Positions 42,141-53,591 of a stretch of 64,000 nt of DNA are shown piece after piece. Location: positions 49,457,794-49,521,793 of the forward strand of contig OY294046.1 in NCBI GenBank assembly GCA_958510825.1, given 5' to 3'. Position 1 is the first letter of the stretch. Every line of letters begins with the position of its first letter. The notes beneath the pieces are model-generated. The model was not told the origin of the DNA. It saw nothing but the letters and a program-made list of their open reading frames with translations, and searched no databases. The translations under genes were made by a program, and so were the position numbers. Origin of the DNA: Brachypterus glaber. Lineage: Eukaryota > Arthropoda > Insecta > Coleoptera > Kateretidae.

Positions 42141-43356
42141 AATGGTACACCCCCCGTAACTTTTAAACGAAATGAGAGATAAACTTAAAATTTGGAATAT
42201 GAATATCACACAATAAAAACTATCGTTTGTCATATTTTTCAATTTTTTATTCGTTAAGGCGGCGCCAGGGGGACAATAGGGGACGATATTTTAAATGACA
42301 CTCTAGATTTTATTGTCCGCCACTGCCCTGGCACCGCGGCGCTCCGCCTTACCGAATAAAAAATTGAAAAATGCGACAAATAATAGTTTTGCTTTCCCAT
42401 TTTGAAATTTTTTAAAATTTTGGAAAGCATTGTATTCGCGCAAAAATTTTCAATTTTTTTTTTGCGTATTTTTGCGTTTTATGACGTTTTATGTCCATAT
42501 AAATCAATTTCAAGCAAAAAAAATTGTCGATCGGTCTGTCCGGGAAATTTTGTGGGCACGATAACTTAAGAACGCTTTAAGCTACATACTTGAAATTTGA
42601 CATAAGGGTATGTTACCAAAAGTTCTAGATCGGGATTGTTTTTGGTGTTCATTGGGGTGCGGCAAGGGGGGCAAATGGGAAAATATACATTTTTTTTAGA
42701 AAAATTTGAAAATTGCTAGGGGTTTCTGAGGTTCTTGTAATTGAATCTGATTTTTTTTTCTAATTCCATCCCCGAGGGGGTGTGGGGTAAATATTTTTAA
42801 ATATTTTCAATATTTTCGTCAAAATTGGTATATAGGGGTTTTTGTGGTTGACGATCTGAGTATAAAAAAATTCTAACTTCACCCCCAAAGGGACGGGGGG
42901 TAGTTTTCGTGAAAATTGTTATATTGGGGTTTTCGAGGTTGCTGAAAGTGAATCTGAGGGGCAGGGGGTAGTTTTCTAGAAAAATTTATATATTGGGGTT
43001 TTTGAGGTCGCTAAAACTGAATCTTTTAATACAATTTTTCTAATTTCACCCCCTGAGGGGTGGTGGGTAGTTTTTGTGAAAATCGGTATATTGGGTTTTT
43101 AAGGTTGCTGAAAAAGAATTTGATAATAAAAAAGTTCTAACTACATCCCCAAAGAGACGGGGGGTAGTTTTCGTGAAAATTGGTATATTTTTAAGGTTGC
43201 TTAAAGTAAATCTAATAATAAAAAATCCATTTTACGATCGGACGTGTAAAATGGGAAAGCTCTTTTACTGGGCAGTCTATTTGTTGTATGATATGCATAT
43301 CCCAAATTCAAAGTTTATATCTCATCCCGTTCAAAAGTTACGGGGGGTGTACCATT
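42141..43356. mobile_element. Foldback EE, A-like, with H3 inserted
   Basis: AATGGTACACCCCCCGTAAC at the left is inverted at the right end (GTTACGGGGGGTGTACCATT). Inner pairs are AAACTTAAAATTTGGAATAT with its counterpart CCCAAATTCAAAGTTTATATC. An inner hairpin at 42240-42375 has GTAAGGCGGAGCGCCGCGG-type sequence facing GGCGGCGCCAGGG. H3 splits it after GACAAATAATAGTTTT. Arms contain the same 'aacttttaaacg...ttaaaattt' core as the A family, but the ends differ. Confidence 0.7.
42391..43276 (+). mobile_element. Helentron/DINE-like H element, copy H3, inserted in EE
   Basis: Starts GCTTTCCCATTTTGAAATTT and ends AATGGGAAAGCTCTTTTACT, GGGCAGT, the same as H2. Its exact insertion in EE fixes both termini. 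It has a GTCGATCGGTCTGTCCGGG tract, GATAACTTAAGAACGCTTTA core, then about six tandem units (42640-43230) with 'gaggttgctgaaa', 'gaatctga' and 'ccccgaggggg' steps. Confidence 0.75.
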
Positions 43357-44234
43357 TAAAAGAATAACCCTGTATACTATTTCTGAATCAACCTGTATCT
43401 AAACCTATTTGTTTTCGTATTTTCTACATATTATAATATTTTAAAATATTTAAAAATGTATTGCAACACTGTTTACTATTTATTATAATATAAATATATT
43501 TTTAATAAAAAGGTATAATAAATTTGTCATAATATTTTTATTTAATTAACTATTCACATAAATATATTACAAAAAAAACATAAAATTATATTTTTTTATA
43601 ATATAAAATAACATTAAAAATAATTTTTAACACAATTCCGTTACTACTTAATACAAAAATGAAAGTATAAAATAAAAAGTTTTTTTTTTTATTTGAAAAT
43701 ACCTATTGGTTTTGAAAAATACATTAAATTAATTAAATATTCTAAATTAGTGTACTTATTGATTTAATTTACAAAAATACGTGTAAATTTTTCAAAAAAT
43801 TTAAATTTTGACAAGGTTGTTGAAAGCAACAACAATAATTTAACTAAATTCTAAGTGTACTTGAGTTCTCCTAGGATAAACAGGGGCAAATTGATATATT
43901 TTAGAAATATTTTTTATTTAATCGAGTCTAGAAATTTTAAATTATTTTAATTTTTTTTTATTGTTTGAACAGAATCGTTTCTTTAGAACAATGCGTTTAC
44001 TACAAGTTTTTTTCGAGTTTTGTTTTATATTATGTTAAAATTGTGACACCCCCTATACTTTTTATTGTATTTTTTTGAAAGAATCTATGATTTTTTATTA
44101 TTTAAAAATTTTTTTTTGAAATATCAATGATTTAAAATTATATTTTCCCCTAATTTTTAGGTTAGGGTTTAAGCACTATGTAAAAAACAAAGGTCGGAGC
44201 CTTATACTTATAGTCTTAATTTAATTTATTTGTT
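43357..44234. other. AT-rich, nothing recognised
   Basis: Simple A/T-rich sequence, with AATAACCCTGTATAC at its left border. No exon or repeat boundary identified. Confidence 0.45.
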
Positions 44235-44858
44235 AACAAGCCGTGAAGATATGTAATGCTTCGCATTCCATTATATACTATTCACAATAAATGGTAATAA
44301 TATTGCATTTTCCCAAATACTTTTTTTTCAAAAAAAAACTTAAAAAAATATTTTAACTATCTATTAACTAATTTTCTTTTGAAAAAAATGTATAAAAAAA
44401 TTACATTCATTTTTTAAAAAAGTTTAACCCCCGATAACTTTTTTGCTTGTGGGGGGATTACTTTCAAAATGGGTAGAATTGGTCCTTACAATAAAAGTAA
44501 TTTTTCCTCAAAAAGTTACGCTTAGCGGAATTTTCTTTCAGCTTTTTTCGATTATTTTTAAAAGTTTGCCCCCATAACTTTTTGTGGGTGAATTACTTTC
44601 AAAAACAATAGGGATCTTCCCCTTATAGAACTTGATTTTTCCTGAAATTTGCGAGTCGGTCGGATATTCGTTCTTGAGTTATCGTGACATCGGATGGACG
44701 GACGGATAGAAAGACGGACAGACAGACGGACGGAAGGACGGACGGACGGACGGACAGACATACGGTCGGACGGACTTTTGAAAATTTTGGAAAATTAAAA
44801 ACTACCATATAATATAATATAATATAATACTATTCTTGCGCAGGCGCTGTGAATAGTA
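44235..44858 (-). mobile_element. Helentron/DINE-like C element, copy C4 (minus, most complete)
   Basis: Starts AACAAGCCGTGAAGATATGT, AATGCTTCGCATT (short palindrome) and ends TTCTTGCGCAGGCGCTGTGA. In element orientation the order is: G/C head, TATTATA-rich stretch, GTCCGTCC microsatellite (44690-44775), 'cgataactcaagaacgaat' core, two 'ttgaaagtaat...cccataactttt' sub-repeats, then the tail. Two overlapping frames across the microsatellite give Arg/Ser/Val/Pro repeats and are not genes. Confidence 0.7.
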
Positions 44859-46146
44859 TAATATCAAAAGTATATACAATAAATCTAAATTAATTTATTT
44901 ACCTACAATAAATTTACCTGCCCCACAAATGTTAAACAGAACGTTTAAAAAAACTACACATATCCGTTTGTAAATGAATGCAACTAAGATTTATTTCAGG
45001 TAAATGCCATGTAAAATCAACAGGTGTGACATTATGAACAGTGCAAAATACACCGGCTACAATGCCCAAAGTAATTTTAACAAGTGAATAAAAAAATCGA
45101 CTTAGAGGTATAGAATTGTTTAACACTTTTTTTTACAAAAATTAATAACTTGACGCCTGAATTTATTAAAATAGTAAATCAATACTCAGTTGGATAGAGA
45201 TTTTTAAGAACTTTTAAATAATGGGTCACGTGACTTTATTTAAAAAAGAGCCTCCTTATACTTAGGAAATATTTATTTTAACGTCAAAAGCTTCCCTTTT
45301 AAAAAATCAAATTCAGCTCTATTTGAGAACTCTCTATTATTACTTGTTCGCGAGATAAGTTTTTTTTTCCATTTTTAGGGGGAAGGGATTTTTTTTTAAA
45401 TTTTTTAAATAATCGTTTCATTTGCGCACTTGTCCGCTCACTGCAAACGGTTCGTTTTTTTAAGTTGGTTGGACGCGTGCGCCAAAAACGTCTACAATGT
45501 ATATTATAAAAATTAAACTTAACACCTAATTTTGTCCCAGTATACAACAGTATACAAATTTTAGTTTATAACTTTATATTTAAAAAAATATATATAAAAA
45601 TACTATTTAATTAATAAGTTTACCTCAAAAATACCCTAAAGATTATATTAACAAAATTTCAATCAAAATGTTTATCAATTAAACACAATATGCACTTCAA
45701 TTGCTTAACAAAAAAAAACTTTAGAAGTATAGGGGTTATTTTAAGTTATTTTTTCCACATATTTTAACTAACAATGCGGCGCATTTACCAACACTGTAAA
45801 AAGTCCAAAATGAACTATTATCTTTCCTTTTTTGCGAAATATTAAAGCTCAAAAATAAAATGCGCCGCAGGCAAAATTTTCGAGTTTTTCAAGTTGAAAT
45901 ACATTTTTTTTTATTTTTAAATATTTAATAAACAGAAATTTAACAAAATTAACAAATTTAGATTTATTTTTTTCAGTAATTTTTTTAATCGGGACATTCA
46001 AAAGAAGAAAAGCACATAAATTTTTAATTATTATGCACAAAAATTTGGCGTTTTTTATGGTGGATACAAAAAATTTAAAAAAGGCCACAACATGAAAATG
46101 CATCTGAAGCAAAAAAATTTAAACACTGTCAATAAATGCATTTATA
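44859..46146. other. Non-coding
   Basis: Only a loose inverted pair is noted: AATGCGGCGCATTT near 45774 and AAAATGCGCCGCAGGCAAAA near 45856. The minus-strand frames are AT-driven. Confidence 0.4.
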
Positions 46147-46741
46147 CTAAAGTTTATTTTTTTAAGGTATAATTATTTTAAACCTTCCCGCTTGTAAACA
46201 ATCTCGAAATTACCATAGCAACGTAAGATACGCATGCGTCGTAAGCGAAATGACTAGGCCCAATTTTCAAAACCGTAAAACGTTGACGTGCCGTTAACGA
46301 GAACAAAACAATGGTTTATTCCTCTAAATTATTGGAATAGAAGCGATTTTATAAGCAAATTTTGTTTCTACAGGAATACAAAAGTGTTTTTAGCAACAGC
46401 TTTATCAGTTCTCTTTTTTTACATAATAAAAACAAAGTAAACAAAAATTATAAATTTTGGTTATGTTGACATTCAAAACAAGCCACATGCTTCAGTGTAA
46501 ATCGGACTTAGTGGAGTATTTAGCGGCAAATTTAAAATAACTATACCGAGGGGCATGTCACAGGGGCGGTATTTCGTCCCATCGAGAGGCGATATGAGGC
46601 GATATCGAGCCGATATCAAGGCGATATCGGGCGATCTTGAGGCGATATGGGCGATATTGATTAATGTAAAAGGCGATATTTCGTCCGGCAAATGAAGAGT
46701 GACATACACCTCGAACTATACCTTAAAAAAATAAACTTTAG
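46147..46741. mobile_element. Element Q: 595-bp MITE with about 25-bp perfect TIRs
   Basis: CTAAAGTTTATTTTTTTAAG (then GTATA) at the left is exactly inverted at the right (TATAC, CTTAAAAAAATAAACTTTAG). No target duplication is obvious. It contains the GGCGATAT array. Confidence 0.85.
46560..46688 (+). repeat. GGCGATAT minisatellite
   Basis: About nine variants of GGCGATATC(A/G)AG or GGGCGATAT, bounded by TTTCGTCCCATCG on the left and TTTCGTCCGGC on the right. It lies inside element Q. Confidence 0.85.
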
Positions 46742-47501
46742 ACAAATCCAATTTTCCCACTACACATTTTGTACTAAGCTGTACGTTATAAAACTATTCG
46801 AAACCGGGTCATTAAAAACGTTTTTTTTTTTACTTGGGCGTATACGTTAAAATATTGCCTTATGAAATTTGTTATACTGTTAATTTGACAAAAAAAAAAC
46901 TTAGAAATTTATGTATGTACGCATAAATTTGGAGATTTCTCATTTATAAATACAAATTACCTTGTAGGAAATTTTAAAACTAATTTATTTATTTTACGCT
47001 AATGTAAAGCTGCAGTCTAAGATAAGTAAATACCTCAGTTCTAAGCGTTTAAAAACGAACACCGTTAATAAATCGAGTAAATATCAAAGTTACTGCAATA
47101 CTAGTATTAGCAACAGTGCTGTCACATTTTTTCGAAATTTCTAATTTTGGTCTTAAAAAATAATTAATAGTCGATTTAATTGGTAAACATATGATGTACA
47201 ATGTACATTGTGGTCAGATCTTGCGTACTAGGTAAGGGTTATTTAAATAAGAGAAAATTATAATAAAAAAATTAAAAAAAAACGTATATTTTTTTTAACA
47301 ATTTTTCCTCGAATTTTTCTTACAAAAATTTATAAATTTTGACTTCCCAAAATAATTAAAAAATAATAAAAAATACATTAATAGCGATTTCTAAGAGTTT
47401 AAAATGATTTGTAACATGAGCCACTTCAAGCCCACTTTTTTTAATGCCCTTATTTCCTCCCCCCCTACTTTGATATTTTTTCTTGTTCGCGAGATACGCT
47501 T
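46742..47501. other. Non-coding
   Basis: GATGTACAATGTACATTG (47193-47210) is a small palindrome. No gene seen. Confidence 0.4.
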
Positions 47502-47717
47502 ATATGGTCTGTTTTTTACAAGCAGATGATAAATTAAAAATCGTACAGTAAATATTTTTACAACAGGTTTGAATAGTATATGTTTGTGTATAGAATATAG
47601 TTATGTTTTATAAAATAAACTACGCAGTATATTCGCACATCCAATATTCGAATCTGTTTTGAAAATATTCACTGTGCGATTTTTAATTTACTGTCTTGCT
47701 TGATGAAACAGACCATA
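47502..47717. mobile_element. Element R1: 216-bp foldback MITE
   Basis: TATGGTCTGTTTT, AATTAAAAATCG and ACAGTAAATATTTT at the left are inverted at the right (AAAATATTCACTGTGCGATT, TTAATTTACTGTCTTGCTTG, ACAGACCATA). It lies about 650 bp upstream of the first coding exon at 48363. Copy R2 is at 48628-48792. Confidence 0.8.
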
Positions 47718-48362
47718 GTATATATTTTTTAATTTTAAGGGTATGGAGATTTTTTAATTTTTTAATGTTTAGCTTATTTTTTTTTTCATTTTAAGGGTAC
47801 GGGGATTTTTTTTTAATCTCAGTAAAATTTGCTTTCAAGCTTCAACCAAAAAAACGCGTCCAAATCAGTTCACTCAGTTAAAAAAACATGTTTTTCCTCA
47901 AGAACTAACAAATCCATATACTTTCATCTATACATGGGTTTGTTGCAGAACCCCCCGATTTTGGCCAGGGATTAAGAACTACGAAAATACAGAAACTTCA
48001 CACGGCGTGAAAATCACTTTCCTCTCGAGTAGTGTACACTATTTTTCTTACGAAAGTAAAACGTACACTTTCTAAAGTAAAACTGGCATGTGCGAAAGTA
48101 ATAAATTTAGAAATTTTCAAATTAAGAAATTAGTTTTTAATTGATTTTCGCCCAGAACCGGCTAAGGTTGCTCATTGTAACCTATCTATGTATACCAATT
48201 AATGAAACTATGAAACACTTTTTTAAAGCGAAAATTTTCTAATAATTTCATAAAATAACGTGTTTTATCAAAATTTAGTGGAAAACTTCAAAATCTTTGT
48301 GTGTAGCAAAATAATAAAAATGTAAATTAAAAAACATAGTGTGGTTATAAAGTGTGAATAAA
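47718..48362 (+). promoter_or_regulatory. Presumed promoter/5' UTR region of the downstream isoform
   Basis: The region before the 48363 ATG holds no recognisable element after R1. An in-frame TAA at 48348-48350 closes the frame upstream. No convincing TATA box or initiator could be singled out, so the transcription start is not placed. That it is a promoter is inferred from the start-type exon that follows. Confidence 0.35.
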
Positions 48363-48506
48363 ATGTCCTCTTATTTCAAATGGATGCGCAGCAAAAGGGA
48401 AGATGTGCCCTTCCAGAAGCCCAGAAGTATGTCTCTGGATCCACGGGCTCTGGAAGCGTCTGGAATTAAGAAATTTGCCCTGCTTAATAACAATCGAGAC
48501 AACAAT
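48363..48506 (+). CDS. First coding exon of an alternative isoform (48 codons)
   Basis: The ATG (aaaATGt context) is preceded by an in-frame TAA, with no acceptor-like pyrimidine tract between them. The exon ends at AACAAT|GTAGGT, phase 0. The protein starts MSSYFKWMRSKRED, then VPFQKPRSMSLDPRALEASG, then IKKFALLNNNRDNN. RSMSLD is a good basophilic kinase site (R-x-x-S-x-D/L type). G/C and codon choice stand out from the AT-rich surroundings. It is compatible in phase with the micro-exon 53592, as is the end of the exon at 19420, so the simplest reading is an alternative promoter of the same gene. It could instead be the start of a separate gene. No domain is recognised. Confidence 0.7.
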
Positions 48507-48627
48507 GTAGGTTTTTCTCTTTAAATTTTATAGCCGTTAAAGGATGCATTGTTTATTATACCGAACTTTTTTGTAGAGTCAATTTCACACCTATTTGGAC
48601 TGACTTCATCATAATATAGCACTGGTT

Positions 48628-48792
48628 CTGGTCTGTTTCATCAAGCAAGATAGTAAATTAAAATCGCACAGTAAATATTTTTACAACAGATTTGAATAGT
48701 ATATGTTTGTGTATAGAATATAGTTATGTTTTCTAAAATAAACTACGCAGTATATTCGCACATCCAATATTCGAATCTGTTTTGAAAATATA
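48628..48792. mobile_element. Element R2: truncated copy of R1, in the first intron
   Basis: CTGGTCTGTTTCATCAAGCA, AATTAAAATCGCACAGTAAA and ATATGTTTGTGTATAGAATA match R1 (the left end combines features of both R1 ends); the inverted right arm is lost after TTTTGAAAATAT. Confidence 0.75.
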
Positions 48793-48952
48793 GAAATTTT
48801 AAGTAACTGGTATAGGAATTCCGTCCTGCCTGTACAGTGAATTCCAGGGAGGTTTACCCTTCGTAATTTAATATTACGCAACAGCAAATTACCACGTGGT
48901 AAAATGTATCAAATGCAAAATACAACGGTACATATTTAAGTAATATTATATT

Positions 48953-50205
48953 ATTCACAGCGCCTGCGCTAGAATAATATTATACGGTGGTTTCAATTTT
49001 CAAAATTTTTCAAAAATCGCCTTAGACAAAAAATTCTTGGATATTTAGTTTCATGAAAAAATAAGCAACTTTTTTATTAATGTCCATCTGTCTGTCCGAT
49101 CTTACGATTTTTGTGAACACTATAACTCAAGACGAATAATTAAACTTTTTAAAAAATCGAAAAAAGCTGAAAAAAAAATACGATTAATGTAACTTTTTCA
49201 GAAAAAAATACTTTTATTATAAAGACCAAACATACCAATTTTGAAAGTAATCAAAAACAAAAAAATTATGGGGGTTAAACTTAAAAAAAAATAAAAATCT
49301 CGAATTTTTATTTTGTTTTACTTTTTTTCGCAATAAGAAAATTAAAAGAATAGTATATTCTATAACTAGTATGGAATAGACATTATTCCGCGCGAGCGGA
49401 AAGTTTGTCATACGAGCCGGTAGGCGAGTATGACGGTCCCGCGAGCGCGGAATAACTATTCCATACGTGTTGTAGACTATACTTTTTCTTCGACTGCAAA
49501 TATGAAACACTGTATGGCTATAAACTGCAGACAAGGTTAAAAAATGCTACAAAACACATATTGTTAAATAAAGCAATTAATGTTATTTAATAATTTTGTC
49601 AAATCAGTACTTAAAAAAGATTTTTATTTAATTTTAGCACATATTTACAAATTATAATGCAAAAATTGAAGGTTATGTCAGATTGTTGTCACAGATATCA
49701 GGTTTAAATATTAAACAATAGATGGAGCAGTTTTAATTTTTTGAACTAAATTGATAAAAAACTGGTCAAATATTAAGAAAAACTAATAAACTTTATGTAA
49801 TTTTAACGCAAAACTTTAAATTGCATTAAATTATTCAATATTTCATGGTAAAATAAATATATTTTTGCTAATTTTGCTACAGTTTTCTTTACTTTTATAA
49901 ACAAGAGATGGCACTACATGTGCTCATTCTAACACTTGATACGGAATATTCATACCGTATCTAGAGCTAGAATGGATTTATTCTATGTTTGAAAAGTGTA
50001 TGTATTTGCTTACATTCTAAAGCAGTTGTAGAAAAAAGATTTTTTTTTGATTTTTTTTTAATTTTTTCCTTTTTCAAGAAACGACCTTTAAAAAAAATGT
50101 TATTTTTGTTATTTTTTTTTTCAAGTATTTGGGAAAATGCAATATAGGTACCATTTACTGTGAATAGTATATAATGCGTAGCATTACATATCTTCACAGC
50201 TTGTT
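48953..50205 (+). mobile_element. Helentron/DINE-like C element, copy C5, with an insertion
   Basis: Head TTATTCACAGCGCCTGCGCT, TATACGGTGG, AGACAAAAAATTC, GTCCATCTGTCTGTCCG tract, AACTCAAGACGAATAAT core and ATTATGGGGGTTAAAC, up to about 49335. The tail resumes by about 50030 and ends AATGCGTAGCATTACATATC, TTCACAGCTTG. Its continuous head gives the empty site for element G; its tail gives the empty site for A1. Confidence 0.65.
49340..49960. mobile_element. Insertion in C5 with a CpG-rich stem-loop
   Basis: AAAGAATAGTATATTC, GTATGGAATAG and ATTCCGCGCGAGCGGAAAGT face TCCCGCGAGCGCGGAATA, CTATTCCATAC and AGTATACTTTTT; a CATACGAGCCGG/AGGCGAGTATG segment forms the tip. The right boundary of the insertion is uncertain; GATACGGAATATTCATACCGTATC (49938-49961) is another hairpin near it. 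Confidence 0.55.
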
Positions 50206-50488
50206 TTTGTCATGACATTAGTCCAAATATCTGTAAAATTGACTGTTGAATTTTTAACAAAATCGAGTGCCGTCTATACATCAATATCGATACCTTAATT
50301 CTAAACTGCTGTACCTATCTCAAAACGATGTCAATAAAAAAATTACCGCGCACTCAATGCGTTATGGCATAATGCCAATGCATAATGCCATTGGCATTAA
50401 TCTAATTTTGAGATATTTCAAGTTATCGTTATACAGTTTGTGTAAAGAATTATTAGACATAGGCATAAATGGTAGGCTACATAGTCTA
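50206..50488. other. Non-coding
   Basis: GGCATAATGCCAATGCATAA, then TGCCATTGGCATTA, is a run of short palindromes (50366-50400). The 77-codon frame across it has no support. Confidence 0.4.
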
Positions 50489-51891
50489 AGAGGCTGGTGA
50501 CCATTTTTATTTCAATATTTGCTCCAAGCTGTACTTTATATATGTCTTACATTCAAATTAAGCTATTTGCAAATCGCCAGGTCCTGGATCGGGTTCCTTT
50601 GGATGCTAAAAGCCTCGAAAAGGTGCTGAAATGGAATCCCCGAAAAATATATTTTTAACTTACCGAGTCAAACAAATTACATTTCGATACCCCCAAGCAA
50701 CAAAGCCGTAACTCATATATTGTCATTTTTCACGACAGCTAAATTTCTAAAATATTTTTTTTTGTTATTTAAGGGTGGGTAAATGATTGAAGTGGAAAAG
50801 GAAGCCATGCGATACGTCATTTAAAAGCTTATAAAATTCTCTATTTAACTGTATAAGTATTTATTGTTTATTTATTGTTTGTTTCTGATAATATTCAAGT
50901 TTAAAAATTTTTACTGTAGTGTTTTTTGGTAAACTTTTGGTTAAAATGGCCTGTGGAGAAATCTGAGTAGTACCACCATGTGTGTCTTTTTTCAAGGCGT
51001 TTACCTATGAATATAACTCAAAATGGGTCTAACTTGAGTTACGTCCTTGTTGCTTGGGAGTGTCGATTTATTACATTTAGATTAGTCTATTTTCACAGTT
51101 TTACACAATTATTCACTAGGCTAAGAGTTAAAAAAAGACTTTAAAAACTTTATCTGGCACATGTCAACACTAAAAACTCTCTTTAATTTTCATTTAATCA
51201 AAATGTCATTTCATAAATTATTATTTCTTTAAAAAATTAGGTATCACATATTTTAAAGGCACTTTTTAAGGACTGTTCTCACGCCTAGGCCTCAGAATTA
51301 TTGTGTATAACTATGAAAATAGCTTAATCTGGATGTATTAAATAAAATGTCGAGTAAAATATATATGCAAGTTAAAAATAGATTTTTTGGTAACTCATTG
51401 TCATAGCTTTTGGAGCTTCTAGCACTCAAAGGAACCGGATTCGGAGTCTATCAATTTGAAAATAGCTTAATCTGAACGTACTTTAAAGGCGCCTTTTTAC
51501 GGAGAAATTTGTACGCAAGTTTGGTGCTATGCAATTTTGTTGCAAGAATGATTCAGTCACTGCGCATGCCTTCAGGCAAATTTTATGCTATTTTCGAGTT
51601 ACTAAATCGATTTCTTTTTACTAATATACTAGCAACTGGACATGTTAATAATTATTATTATTAATAATAGGCCGGTCTGTCTAACTAAAAAGCTTCCTTA
51701 AAAACGCAAATGCTAGGTTATGTTTTTGTCAACAAATGCAGCATTGTTTAACTTGCAATATATAGCGTCAAACTTGCGTAAAAAGTCCAAACCAAACTTG
51801 CGTATAAATTGCTCCGTGAAAAGACGCCTTAAGACATATATAAAATATAGCCGGGAGGAAATAATGAAATAAAAATGGTCACCAGCTCTCC
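50489..51891. mobile_element. Element CC: 1.4-kb element with about 65-bp TIRs
   Basis: GAGGCTGGTGACCATTTTTA, TTTCA and TATATATGTCTTA at the left are inverted at 51826-51891. Further inverted pairs lie inside: TCGGGTTCCTTTGGATGCTA with AGCACTCAAAGGAACCGGA, and GGCGCCTTTTTACGGAGAAA with GCTCCGTGAAAAGACGCC. It is nested or repeatedly rearranged. Non-coding. It lies in the intron before the micro-exon. Confidence 0.65.
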
Positions 51892-52286
51892 GACTAACAC
51901 GTGCCACCACAACAAAATAACATTACTGTTTGGACTTTTTAAAATACATAATACTAAGACACATTTATTAATTTTAATTCTAAATTAACTATAAATAAAT
52001 ATTGTTTTAAGATAAGGCTCATGTGTTATTTAAAATAATTATTACATATTACATTTAATAGTAAATAGAACTAACATTTTTAAAGTCCATTATACTACTA
52101 AAATTCAAACTAAACTCCGTTATGAAGTGCTCTCTTATTTATTTTTGGTTTAAAAATTGACCTTTAGCCATTTTTATAAATGTAATAACAAAATTTCCAT
52201 TAAAAAAATGTATCACCCTCAAAATTTTATGCTATTTGAGCTGTGATATTTAAATTAATAAATTCAGATCCATACAATTTAGCTGA
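51892..52286. other. Intron, nothing recognised
   Basis: AT-rich sequence between CC and the mariner-like element. Confidence 0.4.
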
Positions 52287-52288
52287 TA

Positions 52289-53414
52289 CAGGGTGGCCCA
52301 AAAAAACCGGACACTTTTCAAACCGTTATAACTTTTTTGCCGTTTGAGCGATCTTTACTTACTTTGAAATAAATAGGCTCAAAACATGTAAGAATCGGTG
52401 TATAATTTTATTTATTTAAATTATTATCATATATTTTAGTAAGAAAGCTTGAAGAAATTGAAAATCACCGTTCAAAAAACTAAGAAAAACGTATTAAAAC
52501 TGCATTGTGGTGGATATATATTTTAAGAAAGATGAACAATAAAGAATGAATATATGTAAAAACAAAATTGTGTAGAAAAATAAGAAATAAGTCTAGTTTT
52601 TGTCGAAACGAAAAAAAGTGCCTAACTTAAAGGATGATGGGAATTTTTATTAACCAATATGGAATTATTACTACAAATAACCAACCAAGATCCCGTACCG
52701 TAATGTGCTTTTATATTATTGTTAAAAAATAAGACAGTGTTTATATAATTTAATTTATTTGTAATAAAAACATTTCTTCTTAAAATTCTTTCTTCGTTTT
52801 AGCAAATACTTAAATCTTGTTTTATTTTAGCGATTTATTATTTCTCATGTTAATGTAAAATTTTCGAATTTCCATACGCCATTTATAATTTTTGTGTTAT
52901 TTATTACCCATTTTTCTTAAAATATGCATCTAGAATTCAGCTTTCACATTTTTCTCCTTGATTTTTAAAGTAATTCGACATTTTTTCAGTTTTTTGGTCA
53001 TTTTAAATACTTTTTAATTTAAGAGATCATTTTTTGAGAGATGTCAGATAAATAACACGCCTACTGAATCGTTTTTTTTTTTACGTTTAAAAATCAATTT
53101 ATTGCATATGTAAACTTTCGGAAAAATATGAATAAATAATAAACTACAATTTTAAATTTAAACATACTCATCTATTGAAGAAAGATCACTGAACATAGTT
53201 AGGTCATTTTGCTTTAATCCCCAACGCTTTAAAACAACCCCTTCAGAAAAAGCTTTATTACTGAGCAATATGATAATACTTTAAATAAATAAAATTATCT
53301 TCCAAATCTTACATGTTTTTAGTATATTCATTTCAATTTTGGTATAAATCGGTCAAAAGGCAAAAAAGTTATAACGGTTTAAAAAGTGTCCGTTTTTATT
53401 TTTGGGCCACCCTG
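52289..53414. mobile_element. Element S: mariner-like MITE, 1.13 kb
   Basis: Ends CAGGGTGGCCCAAAAAAACC and (inverse) TTTTGGGCCACCCTG, flanked by TA. TIRs of about 65 bp include GGACACTTTTCAAACCGTTA, TAACTTTTTTGCC. The ends match a common invertebrate mariner type. No transposase frame remains. It sits about 180 bp upstream of the micro-exon. Confidence 0.85.
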
Positions 53415-53591
53415 TAGTTGTCTTTCCACCTCATCAAGCTACTAATATCATAATTGCATAAATTTAAATTTAAATATCTCCGCTGAGCCGTTTAAACGCA
53501 ACTTTTACGTATTTTTTTACTAGGCTTAAATTCTCCTTTTTGTTTTTCTATGTGTTTAAAAATTACTAATTTTTCTCTTTTTTTGTTTCAG

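Noticed and set aside
44558..44808. Minus-strand frames rich in SVRPSVRPS repeats
   Set aside because: They are translations of the GTCC microsatellite in a C element.
49217..49534. 105-codon minus-strand frame
   Set aside because: It covers the CpG-rich stem-loop of the insertion in C5 and part of the C core; palindromic DNA keeps both strands open by chance.
50267..50500. 77-codon frame with MRYGIMPMHNAIGINLIL
   Set aside because: The middle is encoded by short palindromes (TGGCATAATGCCA type) and there is no splice or motif support.
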